Assembly: GCA_026417975.1 (NCBI GenBank)
Contig: JAOACD010000016.1
Span: forward strand, 234,913 to 298,912
Length of the DNA stretch: 64,000 bases
Direction: 5' to 3'
Source of the DNA: Melioribacter sp.
GTDB lineage: Bacteria > Bacteroidota > Ignavibacteria > Ignavibacteriales > Melioribacteraceae
Both the position numbers and the translations under genes were made by a program. The notes under the pieces are model-generated. The model saw only the letters and a list, made by a program, of their open reading frames with translations. It did no database searches and was not told the DNA's origin. Numbering within the stretch: position 1 is the stretch's first letter; every line of letters starts with the position of its first letter. Shown piece after piece: positions 9,313-17,688 of this stretch.

Positions 9313-9452
9313 TAGTTCTATTATTTAATTAGATACAAACTCCTCTAATTCCTATCAATAATACACCAATTAATTTTTTTCTTGAATTTGAAAATCTTTC
9401 CTTTTTTATGACTTTTTTTAGTTTATAAAGAAGATTTATCTATGGCAAAAAA

Positions 9453-9474
9453 GTTGATATTTATAAATATCAAC
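9453..9474. promoter_or_regulatory. Perfect 22-bp palindrome, candidate MerR operator
   Basis: The left arm GTTGATATTTA (9453-9463) is followed at once by its exact reverse complement (9464-9474) with no spacer. It ends 17 bases before the ATG of the MerR-type regulator that opens the sulfur operon. MerR proteins bind dyad operators in their own promoters, so autoregulation and control of the whole operon from this site is a reasonable inference. No clear -35/-10 pair could be assigned around it. Confidence 0.55.
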
Positions 9475-9491
9475 AATTATTGCATAAATAA

Positions 9492-9932
9492 ATGTTAGAA
9501 AATATTGACAATAAAGAACCATTATTTCCGATTAGCACTGCAGCCAAGTTGTTGAATATTTCGGTTCATACTTTAAGAATGTATGAAAGAGAAGGATTAA
9601 TTATTCCTTTTAAAAAGGAATCAAATCAAAGACTATATTCCAAAGCTGACCTTGAAAGAATTGAATGTATAAGAAAAGCAATTAATGAATCAAAAATAAG
9701 TATTAATGGGATTAAGACAATTTATTCTTTGATCCCTTGCTGGAGCGTAATGAATTGTTCGCATAAAGATCGAAAAAATTGTAAAGCTTATAATGAACAT
9801 ACTGGACCATGTTGGAATTATGAACACCCTAAAACAATATGCGAAAAGAGAAATTGTCGTGATTGTGATGTTTATCAGAAATATACTCAGTGTAATGAAA
9901 TTAAAGAATTAATAAAGTCCATTTCGAGGTAA
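9492..9932 (+). CDS. MerR-family regulator with Cys-rich C-terminal domain
   Basis: The 146-residue protein has an N-terminal MerR winged helix (about 13-80: TAAKLLNISVHTLRMYEREGL, then RLYSKADLERIECIRK). A C-terminal module (about 86-140) has eight cysteines and starts CWSVMNC, continues NCKAYN and GPCWNY, and ends NCRDCDVYQKY. The two CW pairs and the CxxCxVYxKY end resemble cysteine modules found in other anaerobe sensors; metal, Fe-S or sulfur binding is likely but not shown. Its gene sits 2 bases before the oxidoreductase gene, so it most likely controls that operon in response to redox or a sulfur compound. Confidence 0.85.
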   Translation: MLENIDNKEPLFPISTAAKLLNISVHTLRMYEREGLIIPFKKESNQRLYSKADLERIECIRKAINESKISINGIKTIYSLIPCWSVMNCSHKDRKNCKAYNEHTGPCWNYEHPKTICEKRNCRDCDVYQKYTQCNEIKELIKSISR

Positions 9933-9934
9933 AA

Positions 9935-12133
9935 ATGAATTCGATATCAAGAAGAAAATTTTTGAAGATAACTGGGTTTACAGTTGGAGCAGCAACTGCT
10001 TCAACTGCATTAGGACCAATTGTAAAAGGGGCTAAAAAGCTTGAAGAGAAAAGTATTAAAGGCATTAAAAAAATTCCTACATATTGTGATATATGTTTTT
10101 GGAAATGTGGTGCAATTGCCTATGTAAAAGATGGAATATTGTGGAAAATAGAGGGAAATCCTGATGACCCATTGAGTAGGGGGAGATTATGCCCGAGAGG
10201 TACAGGTGGAATAGGTGCTCATTTTGACCCCGATAGATTAAGAGCTCCTTTAATAAGAACTCGTAAAAGAGGTGAAGAAGTTTGGAGGGAAGTAACTTGG
10301 GATGAAGCACTTGACTTTATTGCAAACAAAATGAAAAAAATTAAAGAGATTTATGGTCCAGAATCTGTAGCATCATTTTCTCATGGAATAGGAGGAAATT
10401 TTATTAAACATATGCTAAAAGCCTATGGAGCTGTGAATTTTGCTGCTCCTTCATTTGCACAATGTAGAGGTCCAAGAGATGTTGGATTTGAATTAACCTT
10501 TGGAGAAAATGTTGGTTCGCCTGAAAGAACAGATATAGAAAACACTAAGTGTCTTGTATTGATTGGATCGCACCTGGGTGAGAATATGCATAATTCACAA
10601 GTCCAAGAATTTGCACATGCAATCGAAAATGATGCTACAATTATAGTAGTTGATCCACGTTTTTCAATTGCTGCTTCAAAAGCTAAGTATTATTTACCTA
10701 TTAAACCGGGTACAGATATTGCTCTACTACTTGCCTGGATGAATGTTATTGTATCTGAAAAACTTTACGACGAAAACTATGTTAGAAAATATGGTTTTGG
10801 TTTTGAACAATTTTCTGTCGAAATTTCTCAATATACTCCAGAATGGGCATATCCTGAAACTGGAATTAAACCTGACTTGATACGAATTACTGCCAGAGAA
10901 ATGGCAAAAAACAAGCCAGCCACTATAATTCATCCTGGAAGGCATGCAACATGGTATGGCGATGATACCCAAAGAAGTCGTGCAATAGCATTACTAAACG
11001 CATTATTGGGGAGCTGGGGACGTAAAGGTGGGTTTTTCTTCCCTGTAAGTTATTCTTTGCCTCCTTATCCATATCCACCTTATCCAACACCAACAAAAGA
11101 AAAATTAGATAATCCAAACAATAAATATCCTTTTGCTTCGGAAGAAATTACAAATGGCATTAGAGAAGCAACAATTACTGGTAAACCTTATCCAATTAAA
11201 GGTTGGTTTGTATATGCAACAAATTTAATTCATGCTTTGCCGAATGAGGAGGAAACCATAAAGGCTATTCAGAATTTAGATTTGCTTGTGGTAATTGATG
11301 TTATCCCAAGTGAAATTGCTGGCTGGGCCGATGTTGTTTTGCCTGAAACTGTTTATCTTGAAAGATACGATGAACTTCATACATCTGCTTTTAAGGAGCC
11401 TTTCGTTGGGATTAGGCAACCTGTTGTAGATCCTCCTGCTGACCAGAAGCCAAATTGGTGGATTGCAAAAAAGTTAGCTGAAAAGTTAGGACTTGGGCAA
11501 TATTTTCCATGGAATCATATTGAAGAATACCTTGATTATAGATTAAAAGCCGCTGGTTTAAGCTTAGAAGAACTCAAACAAAAAGGAATAATTAAAGGCC
11601 AAAAACAACCTATTTATATTGAAGAAGGAATAGAGCCAGAATTTGCAACTCCCTCTGGAAAAATTGAATTTTATTCAACCCAACTTTTACAAGCAGGGTT
11701 TGATCCAGTACCGAGGTATAAAAGACCTCAAGAACCACCAGCAGGATATTATAGGTTACTCTTTGGTAGAGCACCTGTTCACTCGTTTTCCAGGACACAA
11801 TCAAATCCTATTCTTATGGATATGATGGATGAAAATGAAGTATGGATAAATTACGATATTGCTCAAAAGTGGGGAATAAAGACAGGTCAGTATATTCGTC
11901 TAAAAAATCAAGATGGAATAGTAAGTAATAAAATAAAGGTAAAAGCAACGGAAAGAATTCGTCCTGATTGTGTTTATCTTGTTCATGGCTTTGGTCATAA
12001 TTCAAAAATGCTTAAAAGAGCTTATCAAAAAGGAGCAAGCGATTCTCAATTAATTACTAAGTATGAAATTGATCCAATAATGGGGGGCACAGGTATGAAT
12101 GTAAATTTTGTAACATTTGAACTTGAGGTGTAA
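9935..12133 (+). CDS. Thiosulfate/polysulfide-reductase-type molybdopterin oxidoreductase, catalytic subunit
   Basis: This is a 732-residue member of the DMSO reductase family. A Tat signal (SRRKFLKITG, residues 4-13) sends it folded to the periplasm. An N-terminal [4Fe-4S] site follows (CDICFWKC at about 51-58, plus Cys in GRLCPRG at about 86). Cys in FAQCRGPRD (about 176) is the likely molybdenum ligand, and the C-terminal molybdopterin dinucleotide domain covers about 605-725. The ferredoxin and NrfD partners identify a PhsABC/PsrABC-like complex using quinol to reduce a sulfur substrate; the exact substrate cannot be read from sequence. A GAGGT SD lies 5 bases before the ATG. Confidence 0.88.
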   Translation: MNSISRRKFLKITGFTVGAATASTALGPIVKGAKKLEEKSIKGIKKIPTYCDICFWKCGAIAYVKDGILWKIEGNPDDPLSRGRLCPRGTGGIGAHFDPDRLRAPLIRTRKRGEEVWREVTWDEALDFIANKMKKIKEIYGPESVASFSHGIGGNFIKHMLKAYGAVNFAAPSFAQCRGPRDVGFELTFGENVGSPERTDIENTKCLVLIGSHLGENMHNSQVQEFAHAIENDATIIVVDPRFSIAASKAKYYLPIKPGTDIALLLAWMNVIVSEKLYDENYVRKYGFGFEQFSVEISQYTPEWAYPETGIKPDLIRITAREMAKNKPATIIHPGRHATWYGDDTQRSRAIALLNALLGSWGRKGGFFFPVSYSLPPYPYPPYPTPTKEKLDNPNNKYPFASEEITNGIREATITGKPYPIKGWFVYATNLIHALPNEEETIKAIQNLDLLVVIDVIPSEIAGWADVVLPETVYLERYDELHTSAFKEPFVGIRQPVVDPPADQKPNWWIAKKLAEKLGLGQYFPWNHIEEYLDYRLKAAGLSLEELKQKGIIKGQKQPIYIEEGIEPEFATPSGKIEFYSTQLLQAGFDPVPRYKRPQEPPAGYYRLLFGRAPVHSFSRTQSNPILMDMMDENEVWINYDIAQKWGIKTGQYIRLKNQDGIVSNKIKVKATERIRPDCVYLVHGFGHNSKMLKRAYQKGASDSQLITKYEIDPIMGGTGMNVNFVTFELEV

Positions 12134-12134
12134 T

Positions 12135-12674
12135 ATGGCAAGATATGGAATGGTAATAGATACAAAAAAATGTGTAGGATGCATGGATTGTGTAGTAGCA
12201 TGCAAAACAGAAAATAATGTTCCAGAAGGTTATAACCGTGATTGGATTGTTCAGGTAGCAAATGGAAAATTTCCCTATATAAATTTAGAGATTCAATCTC
12301 AAAGATGTAATCATTGTGATAATACACCTTGTGTTTCATGTTGTCCAACTGGTGCAAGTCATGTGCATGAAATAGGAAAGGTAGTTCTGGTTGATCACGA
12401 AGTCTGTATTGGATGTAAAGCTTGTATTGCTGCGTGCCCGTATGATGCACGATTTATTCATCCAGACGGATACGCAGATAAGTGTACTTTTTGTATTCAT
12501 AGAGTTGAGAAGGGTGAATTACCAGCTTGTGTTTCAGTATGCCCAACACATTGTATGTATTTTGGTGACTTGGATGACCCTAATAGTGAAGTTAGTAAGT
12601 TGCTTGCTTCGAGAAAATATCATGTTCTTTTACCTGAAGCTGGAACTTCACCAAGAATATTTTATTTAATATAA
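12135..12674 (+). CDS. Four-cluster ferredoxin electron-transfer subunit (PhsB/PsrB-like)
   Basis: This 179-residue iron-sulfur protein carries electrons between the quinol-oxidising membrane subunit and the molybdenum subunit. Four Cys groups are visible: CVGCMDCVVAC near the N terminus, CNHCDNTPCVSCC, CIGCKACIAAC, and CTFC with a later CVSVC. I chose the ATG at 12135, 1 base after the previous stop and 5 bases after a GAGGTG SD. The in-frame TTG at 12117 would add six residues inside the upstream gene. It has no signal of its own, so it is probably co-exported with the Tat subunit. Confidence 0.9.
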   Translation: MARYGMVIDTKKCVGCMDCVVACKTENNVPEGYNRDWIVQVANGKFPYINLEIQSQRCNHCDNTPCVSCCPTGASHVHEIGKVVLVDHEVCIGCKACIAACPYDARFIHPDGYADKCTFCIHRVEKGELPACVSVCPTHCMYFGDLDDPNSEVSKLLASRKYHVLLPEAGTSPRIFYLI

Positions 12675-12691
12675 AATTTTGTGAGGACGAA

Positions 12692-13642
12692 ATGCTGCAA
12701 GAAATAACAACAACAAGGCATAATCCGCATATAGATCCTTTTGTTCATGTGTGGGGGTGGGAAATCCCAATTTATCTATTCCTTGGTGGAATGGTAGCGG
12801 GAATGATGATTATATCGGGATATTTTTTGTTTAGTAAGAGATATAAAGATACTACATGTTCATGTTTTACTATTCCTTTAATTGGTGTAGCATTTCTAAG
12901 TATTGGAATGTTTGCATTATTCCTCGACCTCGAGCATAAATTTTACTTTTGGCGTCTTTATACTACTTTTAGAATTTCTTCACCAATGTCATGGGGCGCA
13001 TGGATTTTAGTTTTAGTCTATCCAGTAATTATTGTAAATTTTTTAATTAATCCTCCAGAGATTATTGTGAGAAGATTTCCTAAATTAAATTTGATTACTT
13101 CATATATCAACGAACATCCAAAATTAATTCAAAATATTGGAATTACTAATATGCTTATAGGAAGTGCACTTGGGATTTACACTGGTATTTTATTAAGTAC
13201 AATGGGGGCTCGTCCGTTGTGGAATAGTTCTATGCTAGCAGTTTTATTTTTAGTATCAGGCTTATCTACTGCTGCTGCATTTGTTCATATGATTTCTAAA
13301 AGTCAGTATGAAAAAGAACTTCTTGCCAAAGCTGATAATGGTTTTCTTGTCATAGAACTTTTTGTAATTATGCTTTTTTTGATAGGATTGTCTACCTCCT
13401 CTGCTGTTCATATGAATGCTGCGAGACTTTTAATTACTGGAGAATATGCACCTCAGTTTTGGACTTTTGTAATAGGTACTGGAATAATTTTGCCATTAAT
13501 AATTCAACTTTTAGCAGTTAACAAAAAGATTAAACATAATCCTATTGCTCCAATATTAGTAATTATAGGAGGACTGATTTTAAGATTTATAATTGTTTAT
13601 GCAGGCCAATATAGTCATTACATTAATGCTCATTTTAAATAA
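12692..13642 (+). CDS. NrfD/PsrC-family quinol-oxidising membrane subunit
   Basis: A 316-residue protein with eight or nine membrane helices. The N-terminal segment WGWEIPIYLFLGGMVAGMM is the characteristic first helix of NrfD/PsrC proteins, and LDLEHKFYFWRLYTTFRISSPMSWGAW is the conserved second-to-third helix region that lines the quinone site. It anchors the reductase complex and oxidises menaquinol. A GAGGA SD sits just before the ATG. It is third in the catalytic triad of genes and is followed by sulfur-transport genes. Confidence 0.88.
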   Translation: MLQEITTTRHNPHIDPFVHVWGWEIPIYLFLGGMVAGMMIISGYFLFSKRYKDTTCSCFTIPLIGVAFLSIGMFALFLDLEHKFYFWRLYTTFRISSPMSWGAWILVLVYPVIIVNFLINPPEIIVRRFPKLNLITSYINEHPKLIQNIGITNMLIGSALGIYTGILLSTMGARPLWNSSMLAVLFLVSGLSTAAAFVHMISKSQYEKELLAKADNGFLVIELFVIMLFLIGLSTSSAVHMNAARLLITGEYAPQFWTFVIGTGIILPLIIQLLAVNKKIKHNPIAPILVIIGGLILRFIIVYAGQYSHYINAHFK

Positions 13643-13667
13643 TGTTTAATATTTGGGAGAAGTTATT

Positions 13668-14240
13668 ATGACTACTTTAACTGGAATATTTTCAAAGAAA
13701 GAAACCATCGTTGAAGAAAAAACTTTTCAACCGAAACCATATTCTAATCCTTATCTTGTAGGATTAGGACTTGGTTTAGTTTTACTAGCTGCTTTTGTTA
13801 TAATGGGCAGGGGCTTAGGAGCTTCAGGGGCAGCATCTACAATTGTAGCAGTTACAGTTTCTAAGGTGGCACCTGAACATGCGGCAAAAAATAATTTTTA
13901 TAAAGAATATTTTTCTGATGGTACAACAAGCCCATTGAAAGACTGGCTTGTCTTTGAAGTTATAGGAGTTGCAGTAGGTGGGTTTTTGTCTGGGACATTA
14001 GCTCACCGTACTAAAAGAACTATTGAAAAAGGTCCAAATATTTCAAGCAAAATGAGATTGATATATGCATTTGTTGGAGGTGCAATAATGGGATTTGGAG
14101 CAAAATTAGCAAGAGGATGTACAAGCGGGCAGGCTTTAACAGGAGGTGCTTTGCTTAGTTTAGGTAGTTGGGCCTTTATGTTTGCTGTTTTTGCCGGTGG
14201 TTATTTAACTGCTTACTTTTTAAGGAGGCAATGGTTATGA
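13668..14240 (+). CDS. YeeE/YedE-family sulfur transporter, first half
   Basis: A 190-residue membrane protein of the YeeE/YedE (DUF395) family, whose full-length members import thiosulfate or other sulfur compounds. The key motif ARGCTSGQALTGGALLS, with its conserved Cys, lies in the C-terminal third. It also has the GxGLGASGA segment of the first helix pair. The ATG at 13668, 7 bases after GGGAGA, is preferred to the TTG at 13653, which overlaps that SD. The stop overlaps the next gene in ATGA. Confidence 0.85.
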   Translation: MTTLTGIFSKKETIVEEKTFQPKPYSNPYLVGLGLGLVLLAAFVIMGRGLGASGAASTIVAVTVSKVAPEHAAKNNFYKEYFSDGTTSPLKDWLVFEVIGVAVGGFLSGTLAHRTKRTIEKGPNISSKMRLIYAFVGGAIMGFGAKLARGCTSGQALTGGALLSLGSWAFMFAVFAGGYLTAYFLRRQWL

Positions 14241-14839
14241 TGCCATATTATAAATTTGATTACTTTTCCTTCGATTTTAGTTTAGTTGTTGCGTTCATAA
14301 TAGGAATTGCATTCGGCTTTGCTTTGGAACGCGGTGGTTTTGGAAACGCAAGAATTCTTGCAGCACAATTTTATTTCTATAATATGCGGGTTTTGAAAGT
14401 TATGTTTACTGCTATTGTAACAGCTATGATTGGTCTTTTTTATTTCTCGTGGTTTGGTTGGCTTGATTTATCATTAGTTTATGTATCCGATACTTATTTA
14501 ATACCTCAAATTCTGGGAGGTCTAATTTTAGGCATTGGCTTTGTTATTGGTGGTTATTGTCCTGGAACTTCTATTGTTTCGGCTTCAACGGGTAGATATG
14601 ATGGAATGGTCTATTTAGCCGGTATGTTTTTTGGAGTATTTGTTTTTGGAGAAATGTTTCCTTTAATAGAAAACTTTTATAATTCTTCACATTTAGGGAA
14701 AGTTACATTACCCAAATTTTTAGGGTTATCTCACGGTATGGTAGTGTTTTTAGTGGTACTAATGGCTCTTGGAGCTTTTGCTTTGGCAGAATGGGGAGAA
14801 AAAGTTATGACAAAAAAATTACAAGGAGATAAACAATGA
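14237..14839 (+). CDS. YeeE/YedE-family sulfur transporter, second half
   Basis: A 200-residue membrane protein, the partner half of the transporter. It has an N-terminal GFALERGGFGNARILAAQFYF region and a GGYCPGTSIVSASTGRYDG motif whose Cys is conserved in sulfur-compound channels. The start was set at the ATG at 14237, 8 bases after AGGAGG and overlapping the previous stop by 4 bases. ATG codons at 14231 and 14240 are alternatives. The rhodanese gene overlaps its end by 4 bases, so the three products are probably made in balance. Confidence 0.85.
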   Translation: MMPYYKFDYFSFDFSLVVAFIIGIAFGFALERGGFGNARILAAQFYFYNMRVLKVMFTAIVTAMIGLFYFSWFGWLDLSLVYVSDTYLIPQILGGLILGIGFVIGGYCPGTSIVSASTGRYDGMVYLAGMFFGVFVFGEMFPLIENFYNSSHLGKVTLPKFLGLSHGMVVFLVVLMALGAFALAEWGEKVMTKKLQGDKQ

Positions 14840-15495
14840 AATGTCCCATTGAAAAATTATCAATTAATAAAAGATTAGCTTTATTTGCTTTAGTTCTTGG
14901 AATAATTGCTTTGTTTATTGGTAATACTAGCAGTTATAAAATTAATGTTAATGCTAAGGAATTAGCATTATCTACTGTAAGAAATCAAGATAAAATTTCA
15001 GTTATACAATTAGCAGAATGGATAATTGAAGGGAAAGCTGATTATGTACTTGTAGACTTACGTGATGAAAAATCTTTTAATGAATATTCAATACCAAATG
15101 CAATAAATATTAAGCTTGAAAATATTCTTGATTCTGGTTTAATGAGAAATGAAAAGATAATTTTATTTGGGCTCGATGATATTACTTCTGCACAAGCGTG
15201 GTTTATACTTAAAAGTGCAAATTATAAATATGTTTATATTTTGAAAGGTGGAATTAATGAATGGAAAGAAAAAATTTTATTTCCAAGGTTAGTAGAAAAT
15301 GCATCTCAAAAAGAAAAAGAAGAATTTGAGAAGATAAAGCAGATTAGTTTTTATTTTGGAGGTATACCACAAGTTGTTTCTGGAGCCTCTTCATCTGAAA
15401 TTTATAAAATTCAGTCCCCAACAGTGCCTAAAGTTTCACCACCACCAGCAGGTAGTATCAAATCAATACCTAAGAAAAAAAGAGAAGGTTGCTAA
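14836..15495 (+). CDS. Membrane-anchored rhodanese-like protein without catalytic Cys
   Basis: The 219-residue protein has an N-terminal membrane helix (about 14-30) and a rhodanese domain (about 50-150: VLVDLRDEKSFNEYSIPNAINI, then YVYILKGGINEWK). The loop that normally holds the CxxGxR persulfide Cys reads LFGLDDITSAQAW, so sulfurtransferase chemistry at that site looks impossible. The tail has a Pro-rich segment (VSPPPAGS) and ends in a basic stretch with a final Cys. As last gene of the sulfur operon it may bind or deliver sulfur in a non-catalytic way; that is inference. Confidence 0.8.
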   Translation: MKCPIEKLSINKRLALFALVLGIIALFIGNTSSYKINVNAKELALSTVRNQDKISVIQLAEWIIEGKADYVLVDLRDEKSFNEYSIPNAINIKLENILDSGLMRNEKIILFGLDDITSAQAWFILKSANYKYVYILKGGINEWKEKILFPRLVENASQKEKEEFEKIKQISFYFGGIPQVVSGASSSEIYKIQSPTVPKVSPPPAGSIKSIPKKKREGC

Positions 15496-15504
15496 TAAAT
15501 ATAT

Positions 15505-15534
15505 AGCTGTCTTAAAAATTAAGACAGCTTTTTC
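15505..15534 (+). terminator. Rho-independent terminator of the sulfur operon
   Basis: An 11-bp stem (AGCTGTCTTAA at 15505-15515 pairing with 15519-15529) with a three-base loop is followed by a run of T. It lies 9 bases after the rhodanese stop and just before the convergent GT9 gene. Confidence 0.85.
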
Positions 15535-15541
15535 TAAGTTT

Positions 15542-16561
15542 TCAGTTTTTAAGTATATACAAAATGGCATTAAATACATTTTCGACACTAATTCCATCTT
15601 CCCCTTCAAATGTACATGTTTTTGGATTCCCACTACATAATTTGCTACAATATGATTCTTTAGGGAGTAAAATAGAATTTATATTTCCTAACGGTCCCCA
15701 AAGTTTGGGTGAACAAGCAGTCAAAGGACAAAACATCGAAACAGTTTTTATTTTTAATGCAGCACAAATGTGCATTGGGCCTGTACTTGCAGAGAATAAA
15801 ACATCTAGAGTTGCAAAATTAATAATTGATTGTCTTAAGGTTTTACCTATGTTAGGATATATTACTTTTTCTATATTTAGTAATTCTCTTGGAGGATGAT
15901 TATCTGTTAATAAAATCTGTAAATCGTATTCCTGTATTAATTTTTCGATAAGTTTTTTATAACTTGATGATGACCAATTAGGAGCAGAATTTCCGCTAGT
16001 TGAATTAATTCCCACTAAGAATTTTTTCTCTCTTAAATAATCCTTTCTCAATTCTACTACAATTTTCTTTTCTTCTTCAGATAAAAAGATTTCTGGAGTA
16101 ATATTATTACTGTTTACACCAATTTTTCTTGCTAAGTCCATGCAATAATCTGCTTCGTGTCTTAATGGTTTGTATTTGTTCCGTGATACATAGCGTGTGA
16201 GTGTAATGAATTGAAAAAGTTTGTGACCAACACCAACTCTATACGGAATACCTGCAAAAAACAACATGTAGTTTATTCTTTCGTTAGGGAGAAGCATTAA
16301 AGCATGAGTAAATTTATAACTTCTTATTTCATCAACTTTTTTCCAGAAAGCTTCTATTGAGCCATCATCGTAATCGTCAATAAGAAGAATTTTATCAACA
16401 AAAGGATTGTTGTAATAGATATCGCTTGTATATTTCTTTAGCATTACTGCTACAAAAGAATTAGGAAAAGTAACTTTAATTTCTCGAGGGATAGGTGTTG
16501 ATAAAACTACGTCGCCAATTCTATCGGGTCTTACAATTAATATTCTTTTTTGCTTTCTCAT
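15542..16561 (-). CDS. Glycosyltransferase family 9 (heptosyltransferase-like)
   Basis: A 339-residue GT-B enzyme of the ADP-heptose:LPS heptosyltransferase family. The N terminus RILIVRPDRIGDVVLSTP is the family signature, and the second domain has the NFATLDVLFSASTGPMHICAAL and KTVSMFCPL segments that contact the nucleotide sugar. It would add a sugar to lipopolysaccharide core or another envelope glycan. It is the last gene of a ten-gene minus-strand run, directly after the GT4 gene with no gap. The acceptor is unknown. Confidence 0.85.
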   Translation of the reverse strand: MRKQKRILIVRPDRIGDVVLSTPIPREIKVTFPNSFVAVMLKKYTSDIYYNNPFVDKILLIDDYDDGSIEAFWKKVDEIRSYKFTHALMLLPNERINYMLFFAGIPYRVGVGHKLFQFITLTRYVSRNKYKPLRHEADYCMDLARKIGVNSNNITPEIFLSEEEKKIVVELRKDYLREKKFLVGINSTSGNSAPNWSSSSYKKLIEKLIQEYDLQILLTDNHPPRELLNIEKVIYPNIGKTLRQSIINFATLDVLFSASTGPMHICAALKIKTVSMFCPLTACSPKLWGPLGNINSILLPKESYCSKLCSGNPKTCTFEGEDGISVENVFNAILYILKN

Positions 16562-17683
16562 TTAATTTAATAATTTACTTTTTACTCTTTTGTATTCTTC
16601 TTGCCAGTTTAACTCTTTGGCTGCAGATAGACAATTTTTTTTGTAAAAATTTAAGAGTTCTTTGTTATTTTGCCATTTTTTAATTACAGGGACAATTGAT
16701 TCTCCTTTTTCAATATCTACTACTTCTCCAACTTTGTAAAATTCTACTATTTCTTTCATTTGAGGTAAATTACTTACAATTACAGGGAGTCCTGCCATTA
16801 TATATTCAAAAAGTTTATTAGGTAGGGCATGATAGTAACTAATACTAATATTTTCTATTAAAGCTAATCCAATATCTGCTCCGGCTGTGTAATTTATTAA
16901 TTCTGTATGTTCATATGCTCCTGCAAAAATTACTCTTTCTTCCACCGCTATTTCTTCGACTAATTTTTCAAAATTTCTTTTTTGTTCTCCTTCGCCAATA
17001 ATAATTAAGTAAGCTTGTTCAATTTCTTTTAGGGACTTAATTATAAGTGAAATTCCTCGCCCCTCAAGTAATACTCCTTGATATAAAAGTATAAGTGAAT
17101 TTTGAGGTAGATTGTATTTTTTTCTAAAATCAACTTTTTCTTTGGGAGATTGATATAGTGGAATGTTTCTAATAACAAGTGTGTTATTAATCTTATAATA
17201 AGATTCTAAAAATTTTGAATCCATTTTTCCTGTAGTTAAGACTAAATCAACTTTTTTAATAAAAAATTTTTCAATTGTTCTTATTATTGCTTGCAATATG
17301 GGTCTATTACGTAATCCACCTAAATAGGCATAAAGTTCTCTGCTGTTATAATATACTTTAGCTTTTTTTAATTTTGCTATTGTAGTTACAAATGGAAGAG
17401 TATAAAAATCTTCTGCAAAGAAAATATCAGATTTTTGTTTTAAAAGATCTCTAATTAAAATTATTGCGAAACGAAGATAAAAAAAGAATGAAAATTTACT
17501 TTTGTTTAGTTTGTAAACTTTTACTTCATTATTAATAATATTTTGTTTTTTTATAAACCAATCAAAAGAGATTACAGAAACTTGGCATCCGTCTTCTTTT
17601 AAAGATTTTGTTAGATTTGTAATTCTGGAATCATTAAGGGCATTTCCAAGAAAAGCAATACAGATTTTTTTGTTTGTTTGCAT
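16562..17683 (-). CDS. Glycosyltransferase family 4
   Basis: A 373-residue retaining GT-B enzyme. The C-terminal half shows LYQGVLLEGRGISLIIKSL, VIFAGAYEHTELINYTAGADIGLALIE and the donor-binding YHALPNKLFEYIMAGLPVIVSN with the family Glu in an NKLFE context. The N-terminal half has no signal peptide, so it acts on the cytoplasmic face. It lies 5 bases after the FemAB-like gene and abuts the GT9 gene, pointing to one glycan-assembly unit. Confidence 0.85.
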   Translation of the reverse strand: MQTNKKICIAFLGNALNDSRITNLTKSLKEDGCQVSVISFDWFIKKQNIINNEVKVYKLNKSKFSFFFYLRFAIILIRDLLKQKSDIFFAEDFYTLPFVTTIAKLKKAKVYYNSRELYAYLGGLRNRPILQAIIRTIEKFFIKKVDLVLTTGKMDSKFLESYYKINNTLVIRNIPLYQSPKEKVDFRKKYNLPQNSLILLYQGVLLEGRGISLIIKSLKEIEQAYLIIIGEGEQKRNFEKLVEEIAVEERVIFAGAYEHTELINYTAGADIGLALIENISISYYHALPNKLFEYIMAGLPVIVSNLPQMKEIVEFYKVGEVVDIEKGESIVPVIKKWQNNKELLNFYKKNCLSAAKELNWQEEYKRVKSKLLN

Positions 17684-17688
17684 GTAGA

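Noticed and set aside
12046..12450. 134-residue minus-strand ORF
   Set aside because: It lies opposite the molybdoenzyme and ferredoxin genes and is rich in His, Leu and Tyr as expected for an antisense shadow.
12391..12669. 92-residue ORF inside the ferredoxin gene
   Set aside because: It is a shadow frame of the well-supported four-cluster ferredoxin and has no SD.
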